Of a DNA stretch of 64,000 nt, positions 21,674 through 34,587 are shown piece after piece. How positions within the stretch are numbered: position 1 is the first letter of the stretch; each line of letters opens with the position of its first letter. Source of the DNA: Astrothelium macrocarpum (Eukaryota; Ascomycota; Dothideomycetes; Trypetheliales; Trypetheliaceae). A program made the translations under genes and the position numbers. The stretch spans positions 186,001-250,000 of the forward strand of contig JAGEMR010000028.1 of NCBI GenBank assembly GCA_021030915.1, in the 5' to 3' direction. The notes under the pieces were generated by a model that was given only the letters and a program-made list of their open reading frames with translations, had not been told where the DNA came from and did no database searches.

Positions 21674-23523
21674 ATGGATAACGTAGCAAGCCTTTGTGTA
21701 ACTCGTGACGAAACCTCAAATTCCCGTATGCCTAATTTACTCTTGCCATATAGTATGTTTGATTCCGTGAATGAGCTTCTGGGGCCCTTTGGCACGTTGG
21801 CCGTATGCCTCGCTATCCTTTGCGTGGCGTACGTCGTTACCGCCGCTGCACGGCTTTACAAATGGAGAATACACTTTATTAGACTTCGTGCTAGCGGTCT
21901 GGTGAGCTCTCAGCAGTCTAAAGTATAGCCTAGATAGAAGCTGAGAACGCGGCAAGCCAATGCCTCCTCACAGTGCCATTTTGGGCCATCTTCCTCTTGT
22001 CATCAAGATTACTTCCTCGATTCCAAGCGATGCTCATCCCCATTATCTCCCCGACCAGATTCGAAGGATGTACCCGGAACTCGGTCCAAATTATTATTTA
22101 GATCTGTATCCTTTCGCTCCCTCGATGTTGATCTTAATTTCTCCCTTTACTTTACAACAGATAACCCAAGAGCATTCCCTTCCAAAATTTCACGCCATGC
22201 GGAGATTTTTGAAGCCTCTCACAGATGGCCTGGACATTGTCACGATGGAAGGCGAGACGTGGAAAAGATGGCGGAGAGTATTCAACCCTGGATTTAGTGC
22301 CAATCACCTCATGACCATGGTGCCAGCCATTGTTCAAGAGACAGAGACTTTTTGTAGCATTGTCCGAGCCTATGCGAGGGAGAATAAGATGGTTCGAATG
22401 AAATATTTGACTGATAATCTGACCATGGATATCATCGGACGTGTTGTGCTGTGAGTCTGAAGCCTACCAAGCTTATCATGCTGATGTGTGACCAAGTGAT
22501 ACCGCTCTCAATTCTCAAACTACCAATAATCAGTTGGTGAATGGCATCAGAAAACAAATCCGCTGGCTTAGTTTCGGTGCAGAGCCAAATCCTTTCGACC
22601 GTTTCCATCCACTTCGGCCCATAGTTCACTGGTATTATTCGCGCAAGGTGAATGCAGACATCTCTCATAGGCTCAATCAACGTTTCGCCTCACAAAGAAA
22701 GACCACGAATGATCCAGGTACAAATTCGACGAAATCTGTCATGGATCTGGCTCTTGGCGTACAGACATATGATCACTTCATGGGGCAAGGGCAGGATATG
22801 CGCTCTGACCCAGCTCTCGACCCATTTTTCAAGAAAATCTGCATGGCCCAAATAAAATTGTTCCTCTTTTCTGGTCACGATACAACGTCTTCATCCATAT
22901 GCTATTGCCTCTACCTGCTTTCCAAGCATTCCAAAGCTCTTGTGGGTATTCGAGCAGAGCACAACAGCGTCTTCGGGCATAACGTTGCTGATGCCCCTAA
23001 GCTTATTAGCAACGAGCCCCACAGATTAAACCAGCTTCCATTTACAGCAGCTGTTATCAAAGAATCATTGCGGCTTTTCCCCGTCGTCTCCAGCACTCGG
23101 GCTGGCGTGCCTGGATATTCCGTAGTCGACCAAGAGGGCCGTAAATATCCTACAGAGGGCTTCCTTGTCTGGTCAAATCCCCACGCAGCCCATCATGACC
23201 CGTCTCTATGGCCTGAAGCTGACGAGTTCGTACCCGAACGTTGGTTGACCAGCCCGAATGATCCACTGCACCCGGTTAAAGGAGCTTGGAGAGCGTTCGA
23301 GCATGGGCCAAGGGACTGTATAGGCCAGGAACTTGCCATGATCGAAATGAAGATAGTTTTATGCCTGGTTACAAGGGAGTTTGACATCGCGGATTGTTAC
23401 GCGGAGCTGGACAGAAAGTCAGGACGCAACCCGGCGGTGGAAGGCGAGAGAGCGTATCAGGTACAGCTTAGTCAACCGGAGGGTGATTTGCCATGCAAGA
23501 TCTCTCTCGCAGCGGACAGGTAA
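21674..23523 (+). CDS. Microsomal cytochrome P450 monooxygenase
   Basis: About 582 aa; exons 21674-21901, 21957-22450, 22497-23523 with introns of 55 and 46 bp. The N-terminal membrane anchor is FGTLAVCLAILCVAYVVTA. Diagnostic motifs: I-helix FSGHDTTSSS (oxygen-binding A/G-G-x-D/E-T-T), K-helix KESLRLFP (ExxR), PERF-region PERWL, and the haem-binding loop FEHGPRDCIGQ with the thiolate Cys. The region PMPPHSAILGHL after exon 1 is the proline-rich hinge. The WKRWRRVFNPGF C-helix is that of multi-family fungal secondary-metabolism/xenobiotic P450s. No reductase or synthase partner lies nearby, so the substrate is unknown. The start at 21674 is the first in-frame ATG; 21728 or 21752 are alternatives that still precede the anchor. 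Confidence 0.9.
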
Positions 23524-24081
23524 ACAAAACGAGCTTCCGTGTCCCACAAAGCTTTTGGTTTTTATTCGATGCTATATCATATTCGCCGCTCATTGCTCTT
23601 CGCACTTGTCAAGTGCGGACGTGTTTGTATGACGGCCTTTGCGACAATTGAGTGCAAATCACGCTATCGCAAATCGTTAGATTTACTCAGTGAATCATTG
23701 ATGAATTCCTTGATTTCCGGTGTTAATATAAGAATTTGGATAGCGGCTCGTGCAAAGAACTCTTTCGAAGGAATTCTCTCGATGCCAAGGCAAAATAATT
23801 TCTCGTGTAATGACGATGAGAGAATAGATTTGACAGTAGTTGAATTAGGAAAGCGGAGAGATTTTCGCGTATTTGAAACTGCCAACGAACAGATCGCAAT
23901 GTTGCATGCAAGTCTGCTAGAGCTGTATATAGACCAATATTCATTTCTTTAGATCGAACGGCCATATTTCCCTAAGGTCTGCTTCGCTCTTAATCGGCTC
24001 ATCATCATCGGGGTTCTCATTCTGCAGAATATGCTGCAGCATGTCATTGAACATTCCCAGGTGGGCCGACTTGGTCGCTTC
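23524..24081. other. Intergenic between convergent genes
   Basis: 3' regions of the P450 (+) and the phosphotransferase (-). A 137-codon open frame here lacks any family signal and I do not call it. Confidence 0.55.
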
Positions 24082-25825
24082 TCAGTCCTCTGAAGGAACC
24101 CAGCCGTCAGATGCAGTATTGAGTATACTCGTTATGCCACGTCTCAGCTGGTGTACCGCTTCAAAAAGTTTGTAATCTTTCTGGTGGATGGCTACTTCTT
24201 CAGGCCTTGGTAGAGGAAATGGACACGAGTCCGCAAGGCCAAGCTCCTTCCAATGTTGCGAGATTTCGATCAAATCATCATGAAAAGCAACGACTCCATC
24301 CTCCCAGGTTCTGTGACAGTAGCGAAAGAGCCGGAAGAAAGTCTCATCGATTAGTCTAGGCCGCGACAGCTTCGGAACAAGAAATTGAGTACAGATATTG
24401 TACGCTTTTGCACATGCTTCGCTTTTGGGCTCCACTTGCTCTTCACATGAAGGATCTGGGAGGGTTTGCGCAAAGTCTGGCACTTCATCTGCATACTTAA
24501 ATGCTGGCTCAATGCTAGATGATTGCCAGTCGATGATGGCCGTGATGATGGTAGGATCATCTTCCGAGACAAAGATGTTTCGTTTATGCAGGTCAGGATG
24601 GAACAATACTGGGCTGGCTGCGTTCTGGACACGAGGGTCCTCGGCTATTTTTTTTGTCACAGTACGACCATGTTCGAGCAGCTCATGGTGTCTCTGGATG
24701 GATCCATGATAACGTGGCCGATCTGAGATAACTCCGGCCGGCGGAATTCTAGAGATTCCAGTGTCGATGAGACCGTCACAGTATGCATCAAGCGTAGACC
24801 CTAGAGCACTTGTCAAATGTTCTATCCGTTCAAAGACAGATATTAAACTCTTACATGGTCCCTGGTTCGGGCTGATTTTGTGATAATACCTGGGTTGTCC
24901 AGCATTGCAGTTCCAGTATATAGCTCCACAGTGGGGGCCAATACAAAACTCATGATCCAATGCCAGATCCGGAGTAGCAATGGGCGGAGTACCAGTGAAG
25001 TACAAGCTTCCATAAGCCGGAAACTCAAGGTCCGCGATTTCTTTCAGTTTTCGATAGATGGCATCTATGCATTTAATTTGATTACCGACATCCATGACTG
25101 CCCATTTCTGGTATAGTGGGGTGCCAAGTGCATGTTCCATGAGGATATATTCGCTCTGAATGGTATTTAAAGAGTCGTCGCTCCAATCAAGTATTTTCGG
25201 AATGGGGATACTGGTTTTGGCTTGCACTAGGACGTGTATAGTGGTTAGCTGCTAAATGAAGTCCTTCCACTCATCGCATTGGCGGAACTTACGATACTTG
25301 ATGGTCGCAACTTCGGAGCTAGTCGTCAATCTCGATGGCCTTGACAATACAAAAGGTAGCTTCGCGACGACACGTTGTGCATTGTTAGTGTAAAACACGA
25401 AAACTCTATTGAATCCTCCTTCTTTCTTGTCCCATGATGTAACAGAACTGGCGCCGGGACATAGTTCTATTACTCTCTGACAAAGAGCGTCAAAATTAAA
25501 GCTAATAAAGCGCGATTCTCGCTCCAGCTCATCGCGACGAAGCCATCGGCCACTCGTGTAAGTGTAAGGATCAAAGCCTACATTCATATCAGGGTCATGG
25601 CGAGATGATGAAGACGCACCACTGAAGACTCTTATATTCTGCGAGTGAGTCTATCATGTGCTTTGGAGAGCTAAATGCCGCGCGACGTACAAGTCGCGGA
25701 TAGAAGGCTGGCCAACGCGATAAACCTGGAATTCGAATTGGAGATGGCGTGTGTTGCTTGTGGAGAAAGTGCAGCACCAGACGAGAAAATGCACTGGGCG
25801 CCCTGTTTGTTATTGTATAATTCAT
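24082..25825 (-). CDS. Aim9-like mitochondrial phosphotransferase (APH/protein-kinase-like fold)
   Basis: 541 aa; exons 25825-25691, 25638-25293 and 25226-24082, introns 52 and 66 bp. The ATG at 25825 opens a basic, hydroxylated leader (NYTITNRAPSAFSRLVLHFL) that resembles a mitochondrial presequence. Then come YTYTSGRWL, typical of the fungal Aim9 group, and an aminoglycoside-phosphotransferase-like kinase core: glycine-loop-like KKEGGFNRVF, ATP-Lys VVAKLPF, catalytic HPDLHKRNIF (HxDxxxxN) and metal-binding IIDWQ. In yeast AIM9 mutants show altered mitochondrial inheritance; the substrate is unknown. It is the intact counterpart of the interrupted paralogue at 30618-32446, which lies beyond RPB11 and CYP51. 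Resistance to aminoglycosides should not be inferred. Confidence 0.82.
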
Positions 25826-26463
25826 AGAGCATCTAGCTCCAAAGGCGGCGGTAGGGGAAAGAAACGAACGACAGCCGGAAGCCGATCCGGCTCGAGACAC
25901 AGGCTTATCTAGAGCATGCACTTATTCTTGACTTTGCACTGACACTCTAGAATCGACAGAAAGAAAGAGCGGTAATTGCTTAGCCCTTTCTTTAGGGTCT
26001 AGATGTTGGCGTAGTACATGAAGAAGACGTGCGACAAAGGGCTGCAAAAGGAAGTCCGCAGCAGGTTCACAGATACAGGAGAACATTAGTGTTTCAACAT
26101 ACTCAGCCTCGCAGGCAACCCGCCAAGTTCGGATGGCCGATCCCATACGACATTTGATGTTGTAGAGCGATCCAAGGCAGCGGGAAGGCTATTGGTGGGA
26201 GGAGAATTAGGGTATTGACTAAGCAACAAAGTTTGAGGACGGACCATGCATGAGGTCCTCAGGTGCGCCTCAATATAACATCGCACCATCGTCTCTTTTT
26301 ATTTTCTTGGAATTGTGAGGTTTGGTTTTGCGTCTTGGTTCTTGTCAACTCGATAATTACGACAAAAGTCTTTCTGCGAAAAAATAACCCGGGGCTGCGA
26401 CTGTGAAAGTATCAATTTCGGGGGGCCATTGTTCTGATTGAGTGAATTGAAGGAGTTTCGAAA
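25826..26463. promoter_or_regulatory. Divergent promoter, phosphotransferase / RPB11
   Basis: 638 bp between start codons. The coding-like frames seen here do not carry a domain. No specific element assigned. Confidence 0.4.
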
Positions 26464-27438
26464 ATGAACGCACCAGATAGGTCAGTGCCTTTATCACTAT
26501 CATATATCATGTGGGAACCTCTCAGGAAAGGAAATCACGGTTTCGGTTTGTGGGGAATAACCCAACTGTAGTCACTCCTTCCTCATCATGTCCATCACAC
26601 ATCTTTCCTATTACCTTTATTCTTATTCTTCCTTCAACCTCTCTACAAATTTCACTACTGCCTGAAGACCGCCTTTGTTGTTATGCCTTTCGGTCACAGA
26701 TCACGTCTCCTAGAGCTTATTGACAATGTTCCGACCAGGTTTGTTTACCCTTTGTGACATTCCGGCGACAAACCGGTGACTGTTTCCCAATCACGCGAAT
26801 CTCTATGGAAACCATGGTGTTTATTTACGTGTTCAACATGTCAAGATAGCTTCCTAGCTATCTTTCTTCCTCTTGCTTAAGCACATCGTGTCAACAAAGC
26901 CTTGTTCCATGTTTTAAGCCTCTCAAAATTAACGACTATGTTACGCAAATTTTTCGGACACCACGTCTTTTACCGTTATAACAAATCACGCAATCCAGAT
27001 GTTCACGAAATTGACATCCCAGCTAGGCATGAACTCATTCTGCTCGGAGAAGGTGAGAAGAAGGTGACCATGGCGATCGAAACCCGTAAGTAGATCTAAC
27101 GATGACCCTATAAACATGTCGCTCGCCCCTTCTGACTCATATACACAGGCGTCCCAAATGCGGCAGTCTTCACCTTTAACAAGGAGGATCACACTCTCGG
27201 CGACCTTCTCCGCGCACGTCTCCTCAAAGACAGACGCGTCATCTTCTCTGGGTACAAAGTGGAACATCCTCTCCTTCCTAAATTCGACTTGCGTGTTCAA
27301 ACAGACGGTGACGTCACGCCAAAAGAAGCGGTACTCAAGGCTTGTAGGGACGTTGTGCAGGACCTGGCTATTCTGAGCAGGGAGTTCACCAAGGAATGGG
27401 AATTGAAGAAGATTGCACGCAACGATGCGGATCTTTAA
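26464..27438 (+). CDS. RPB11: RNA polymerase II subunit Rpb11
   Basis: 121 aa; exons 26464-26480 (MNAPD plus two bases of Arg), 27027-27085 and 27149-27438. The start MNAPDR and the following LLGEGEKKV are the conserved Rpb11 N-terminus; VPNAAVFTFNKEDHTLGDLL is the alpha-motif-containing dimerisation segment that pairs with Rpb3 and equates to bacterial alpha. SGYKVEHPLLPKF and the amphipathic C-terminal helix complete the fold. Length fits the family. Intron 1 is 546 bp, by far the largest in this window, and separates a 17-nt first exon from the rest. A continuous frame from 26902 could provide a false alternative start. Nuclear; essential for Pol II assembly. Confidence 0.93.
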
Positions 27439-28115
27439 ATCAAGGCGGTACTTCATCTATGGGCATCACAAACGGCAGTCTGAGTTCAGGCGCAAGGGTT
27501 TTATATAGATAGAGGTCTTTACACTGCATCGGGCGGCTGTATTGAGGGGCTCTGGAGTATATGGGGTGGTTTAATGCGTTTGTGTTTTCTATAACTCTGG
27601 GAACGCTGAGGTTCCAATAACGCAACCCAGTGGGTGCTTTCACAGACACTTGCAAATTCTTAATCGATTTGTAGTGTTGCATGTCATAACGTGCACGTTC
27701 AGGGTATCAGGGGTTGTAATACGAAATCTCGCAGATCCAAGAAGACCCCCAGTGCAATTCCATGTTCTGAAAATAAGATGAGTGTTTCCTTGAATGAAAA
27801 TCCGAAAATGTATGTCATTCGATGTATCTGAGGGCCTCGCATAATGAGTATGGCGACTTGCATTCTTGCGACTCACGAAGTCCCTCATTACAATGTCTGG
27901 TGGAGGGTTGCTTATTCTGCTAATGCGATTGGCCAGATTCTGCAGGCTGAGGCTAAAATGAGATCTGCAGGGACGGACAGGGATTCATGCCGGATGCTTG
28001 TCTTTCCATAGCCTCGCCATCGTACGTTTTCCCCTGCCACAACCAACATTTAATCTTCAATCCAAATTCTTTTCTACTTTCACTTCGGCAGCAGTCTTTG
28101 TCAGATTTGGTCAGC
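27439..28115. promoter_or_regulatory. CYP51 upstream region
   Basis: 677 bp between the RPB11 stop and the CYP51 ATG. No tandem promoter duplication of the kind linked to azole resistance is visible, and no clear sterol-responsive element could be assigned by eye. Confidence 0.45.
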
Positions 28116-29840
<1,725 letters not shown>

Positions 29841-30617
29841 TACATGGGGATGGAATAGTTGTTGGGTTTTGTGCAGCGTTTAGCAGTAATGAGCGGAAGT
29901 AGCATTGCGTGCATCTTGGTTGTTCATGGAATACTTCATACATATTCGGCTGCATTTGGTGCTGCATTCAATAGTTATCAGTCAATTCAGTGAGGTTGTG
30001 TCCTCGTGATTGCAAGCGTTTAAAATGACTATCTATGTATACATGTGCATACATGGAAAAGCAGCAGGTTTAAGCGGCGCATACTAAATAATATGTGAAA
30101 ATCAGTAGGTTTACGCGGTCCTCCATCCCTGTTTTCTGTGGGCTCATCTGTCCATGTCGCGCGTCGGGCGCTGTTTGTTGAGGTGGAAGCTGCCTCTGAG
30201 GTGCAGTAGCTATTACATCATACGGTCCAGGCGTACATAGCCCACTTCTTACTGTTCACTATTGTTTGTAACTTTCTACTCAATAATTTCATCTCATATG
30301 ACTTCGGAACTCTGTTCCAGCACTGTTGATCTGCTCAAACATACCTGACGAATCGTACGGCGTCCTTCGGAGATCATAACATTGTATCCAGACCGTACCA
30401 GCACTTTCAAGCGCTTTCTCTTATATTGACAGAGCTAAGATGCTTACTCCTCGTTCTGTCCTGACAGTCCTTCTAAATAGTCTCATCGAAGGCGCAGTTT
30501 CGGCTCTGGTTCTGACATTACGACTCATCTTGACATAATGATGCTATTGCCAAGTCTATCTTTCGACCAGAGGAACATTGTTTGTCTAAATCTGACACTG
30601 CTCGTCCTTCCTTGGCA
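29841..30617. other. Intergenic, CYP51 3' region and upstream of Aim9-like paralogue
   Basis: No gene. Two imperfect copies of a motif (aaaagcagcaggtttaagcgg and a diverged copy) occur near 30055-30120. Confidence 0.45.
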
Positions 30618-32446
30618 ATGGCGCTCGTTCGAAACTTGTCGGCAAAGATCGCAAGGTTACAATCAACCCGCTCCCTCTGTATACCAGGGCATAGCAACCC
30701 GATGCCAATACCAATTCCGACAAATACGAGTTCTCTATTCAGTTACACGAGTGGCAGATGGCTGTGGAACGAGACAGAGCAAATGGAAGCACGGTACAGA
30801 CGTTTTGATGTTCTCGGTCTGCAGTAAGCAGCATGTCAGGCAGCGGGCGCAAACCGGTGCATATCTTTGAAGAAGATTGGTGAAGGCAACTACAATAAGG
30901 CATATCGGCTGGTGATGGAAGATGGCCAGAGAGTCATAGCTAAAATCTCTCACCCTAATGCTGGCCCGTCAGTGCTCACGACTGTGTCGGAAGTGGCCAC
31001 CATGGAATTCGCCAGGACCATTCTGGATATACCTGTGCCTAAAGTCTTGGATTGGAGTGCTACCGCTCAGAATCCTGTTAGCGCGGAATACATTATCATG
31101 GAAGAAGCAAAGGGCTCTCAGCTACATGATGTCTGGCAAGATCTTCAACTACGACGCAAATGTGATGTCATGCACGAAATTGTAGATGTTGAGAGAAAGT
31201 TGCTCTCAGTCTCATTTAACAAGCATGCAACCCCTCGTTCCGTTGTCAACGCCTGTACGATTAACTTGTGTTGGTAGGATAGGGTCATTGTACTTTAAAG
31301 ATTGTGGTATTGCAGGATGCACACCTGTCACAGCTACAGCTGGGTCTCGCGAGATCAGTGATCGCGTCCAATCACGGTACTGCATTGGACCTGTAGTTCG
31401 AAGAGAGTTCTGGGAGAAGGAACGTAGCACCATGCTTCGACACCACGGTCCCTGTATGTCTCCCAGATTGTGAGAATTGATATTTAGCTAATGGATTTCC
31501 TAGGGGAATCTTCGATGGAATACCTTGAGCCAGTTGCCAGTCGCGAGATCGACTGGGTAAAAGCCAACGCTGATCCACAAAAGGCAACTGATAATCCTTG
31601 GCAGTATACAAGTGCAGAACAACATTCTCCGAAAGCCCATATGGCTTCTTTGCACAAATTCCTATCTGCAATCCCGTACATTGTCCCCAAAGACTCAGAC
31701 ATCGTTTCGCACAGATTCTGGCACCCAGATTTTCATGCTGGTAACATCTACGTCGACAACCAAGGCCGAATCTCAAGCATCATTGATTGGCAGGGAGCAT
31801 GGACCGCCCCAGTATTTATTGGAGCCAATCCTCCTTTGCTTTTAGACTACGGGATCGATATGTTGATGAAGCTGCCCAACAATTTCAAACATCTTGACGA
31901 GGTCACGAAAACCCAGCTCAGATACCAAGTGTCGTAGTCAATTTTAATCAACTCCTACGAAACGGCGACGGCGGAAAAGAACCCATTGATGTACAGGATG
32001 ATGCGACATCCCCATGGTCAGACCCTTAAGCAGCTTGAGGCATTTGCGGGTTCTACCTGGGACAATTGTCTTTATCCTTTTCAAGAATGCTTGATCCGTC
32101 TTGAAAAGTGGGTTCACTCGTTTCACCCTGACTCGATCACGCTCACCAGACATACAGAGAATGGGAACATTCTGGTTCCAATGAGCCATGCCCTTATCGC
32201 TTTTCGGTAGAGGAGATTCGCGAACATCACAAAGAAGCCGAGTCTTTCAATAAAAACCAAAGCTTCTGGGAAGAACTCGGAGGAACTCTTACAGATGAAG
32301 GTTATATCTCGAATGACACGTTCCGCAAGGCTATCGATGTCCTTGGGAGTTTACGAGAAACTGGCCTGGCTCGCTTTGAGGGCGAGGAAAGAGATGAATT
32401 CGACAGGAAGACACGTTCGGTCCTAGACCTCAGCACGCAGACTTAA
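30618..32446 (+). pseudogene. Aim9-like phosphotransferase paralogue with two in-frame stop codons
   Basis: Exons 30618-31222, 31278-31453, 31504-32107 and 32158-32446 sum to 558 codons in one frame. They start with a presequence-like MALVRNLSAKIARLQSTR and contain FSYTSGRWL, KKIGEGNYNKAYRLV, VIAKISHP, RFWHPDFHAGNIYV and SIIDWQGA, i.e. an intact kinase-like core. However TAA at 30825-30827 (between LGLQ and AACQAAG) and TAG at 31935-31937 (between RYQVS and SILINSYE) interrupt the conserved sequence. The first intron (31223-31277) needs a GC donor (GCATGC) with a good ATTAAC branch; the other introns are GT-AG. The rest is well preserved, so it may be a young pseudogene, a sequencing problem, or a gene using read-through. 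A 51-nt GTGTCG..AG segment covering the second stop could be spliced in frame, but nothing similar rescues the first. Confidence 0.7.
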
Positions 32447-33473
32447 ATGATGCTCTTCTTTTTTGATTCAGGAGGAAGTTGGTATATTTTTGCGCATCCA
32501 GCTTAATCCAAGCTCAGACGTTCAGCTGCACCTTTTGGAATTTGTAAGCTAGCCACGGACACTTGACCTACGGGCCGAAATACCCGATATTAAGTTGAAA
32601 GAATTGCTGGGTAGCTTGAGCGTACGCGAAAGTCGTTCTCACAAGAGCGAGCGCTTGCGTCAGCCGCTGCTTTGGGCATTATTTGATAGATACCGCCTTG
32701 TTCTGATCGGGGCCTCACGAAACGCATTCGTTGACGAAGAACGGCATTTGCGCTGTTCAAGATTGCCAATCGCACACCGGCTTCAACGACTGATCCACAG
32801 ATTGGTCTTATTCCTAATTGGATTACTTTAGGTAGAACTCATGTAGGCCTCCACCTGATGAACAACGTCATTGACTTTGGTCATGTAAGTTTGTTTAGCG
32901 TTTCGTTGGCTACTGGAAAGGTCTAAGAAAATCATTCATCGCGGCCTAAGGAATAGCGCAATTCATAACCAATCGACCTTTCCTGGGAGGTAGCCAAACA
33001 GGTTTCCGTCCCTTTGCGGAGGTCTTTTATGGCGAGTAAATGAGGGCTGGTGGCAACGATGCTAGGTAGCCTGAAGGATGTAAACCAGTTTTCGATTACT
33101 GGTGTTACGCCGAAAGCTAGATTCCAGAGCTCGGGAGCGGGAGGTATAAGAAAAGTAGAAGCAATAGCTAAGACGATACGATAGTTCAGCTGCTGTGAGA
33201 GAAGGAAGTTAAGCGTGAGAAATCAGCGAGCAGAACGCAGAAGTATAAACGGCAGTGAATGTGGAGAAAGATGAAAGGTAGTAGTTAGCTTGCGTAGGGA
33301 AAGTATTGACGAAGTTGAGACGTTTTTTTCTTGATCGACGCACATGCCATCTCTGAATTCTTTGAGAAGGGTTAAGGCTAAGGGCTTGTGAGCTCCAAAT
33401 TGCTTCAGGCGTGCGCAAGCGTTGTGAATAATTGGTGAATGAGGTTCTGCCGTCAGCTCCAGTTTTTTTTTTA
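32447..33473. other. 1-kb intergenic region
   Basis: Nothing recognisable on either strand. It ends in an oligo-T run (33463-33472) just before the UTP16-like ATG. Confidence 0.5.
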
Positions 33474-34229
33474 ATGGACCCTATCCGCTCTTCACCCCAC
33501 ACTCTACGAATTGAACTTCCACCAAATATGTCTGGCCACATACGGTTCGATGAAGACGACACTCCAACGGCAGTTGATCAAGTTTCTGAACCTGCTTTGC
33601 CTGTAACTCCGGAAGAGAGGAATCAACCAGACCATGACTCGGCAAGCGATGACGATGCACCCGAAGCTGTCACGCAGACATCAGCACGGGATCAAGCCAA
33701 AGCGGCGAGGCAAGAAGCTGCAAAGATCATAGAAGGTCAAAGAGCTGTCGAAAAGCAGAAGCGGCGATCACAGGCAGATCGGCTAAAAGAGCAAGCCAAA
33801 AATTCTAAGCGTGGGTCGAAGCGAAAACGGGTAGCTGTGGAAGACGCAGGCGGAGATGGCGAACGTGAAGCGCCGAAATCGTCGCCCGGAGAACTGCTTC
33901 CAGATCTTCTCCCAGAGGAGATTCTAGCTGCGGAGCCACCTATGAGACTGCCGACGCCGGAATCTGAAGACGATGACACGCCTCATCAGCGGCCTCCAAA
34001 AACAGCGGAGAATCTGGAAAAGGCGTTGACAAAAGCGATCAAACCACCAAAAGATGTGAAACGCGGCAATTTCAATATACGAGTATTGGAGGAGAAGAAT
34101 GCTCTACTACCACCTCGTGCGAATGCTCAGAGCAGGAATCTCCTAGAAGCCATGCGCAATCGCCACGGTACTCTGGAAACGAAGCCTGTGAAGAAGGGAT
34201 TCACTACTAGGTCTACAAGGAAGGGATGA
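33474..34229 (+). CDS. UTP16: Nucleolar U3-snoRNA-associated protein, Utp16-like
   Basis: 251 aa, single exon; a second ATG at 33528 (MSGHIRFDEDD) would give 234 aa and is equally plausible. The protein is charged and disordered: acidic SASDDDAPEA, a long basic/coiled region RQEAAKIIEGQRAVEKQKRR, nuclear-localisation-like KRGSKRKR, then the most family-like block, DLLPEEILAAEPPMRLPTP. A later KPPKDVKRGNFNIRVL and a basic C-terminus follow. This order matches the fungal Utp16/Bud21 group of the small-subunit processome involved in 18S rRNA maturation. Identification is by recalled motif pattern only; a generic nucleolar protein is the alternative. Confidence 0.6.
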   Translation: MDPIRSSPHTLRIELPPNMSGHIRFDEDDTPTAVDQVSEPALPVTPEERNQPDHDSASDDDAPEAVTQTSARDQAKAARQEAAKIIEGQRAVEKQKRRSQADRLKEQAKNSKRGSKRKRVAVEDAGGDGEREAPKSSPGELLPDLLPEEILAAEPPMRLPTPESEDDDTPHQRPPKTAENLEKALTKAIKPPKDVKRGNFNIRVLEEKNALLPPRANAQSRNLLEAMRNRHGTLETKPVKKGFTTRSTRKG

Positions 34230-34587
34230 AAACGTAATTTCTCCACCAGCTGTCGAGATATTTTCCGAACAATCCTTTCATTCAAGCTTTCGCTATCAAA
34301 AGCTTGAAAGACTTTATCGCGGTTGAATGAAGGTTGGAAATGAAACTATAGCCTTTCCGCACGGCACGCCACATCCTTTTATCGAGTCGGGCCTGAAGTC
34401 AATCACGCATTGCTACTAGCCAATCACTAGGCAGATCGGCTTTGGATTGCAGAATATGTTGGGGAGAAAGGTATTGCTGCTGCTTTCACCTGCTTCTTAA
34501 CACGAACCCGAAACCTTCAAAGACCAATGCACTTTTACATACTCCAACAATGGCCATCAATCGCCGGCCTCAAATTCAGCTCTTGCT
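34230..34587. other. Intergenic between convergent genes
   Basis: 3' regions of the UTP16-like gene and the alcohol dehydrogenase. A short inverted repeat (AAGCTTTCGC..AAAGCTT-like) occurs near 34285-34310. Confidence 0.45.

Noticed and set aside
26902..27093. Alternative RPB11 start within intron 1
   Set aside because: The distant exon at 26464 supplies the conserved MNAPDR start; the internal frame encodes no family residues before HELILLGEGEKK.
32108..32157. Suspected frameshift near the 3' end of the Aim9-like paralogue
   Set aside because: Resolved as a 50-bp intron (GTGGGT donor, CTGAC branch, ACAG acceptor) that restores RLEK-EWEHSGSNEPCPY.
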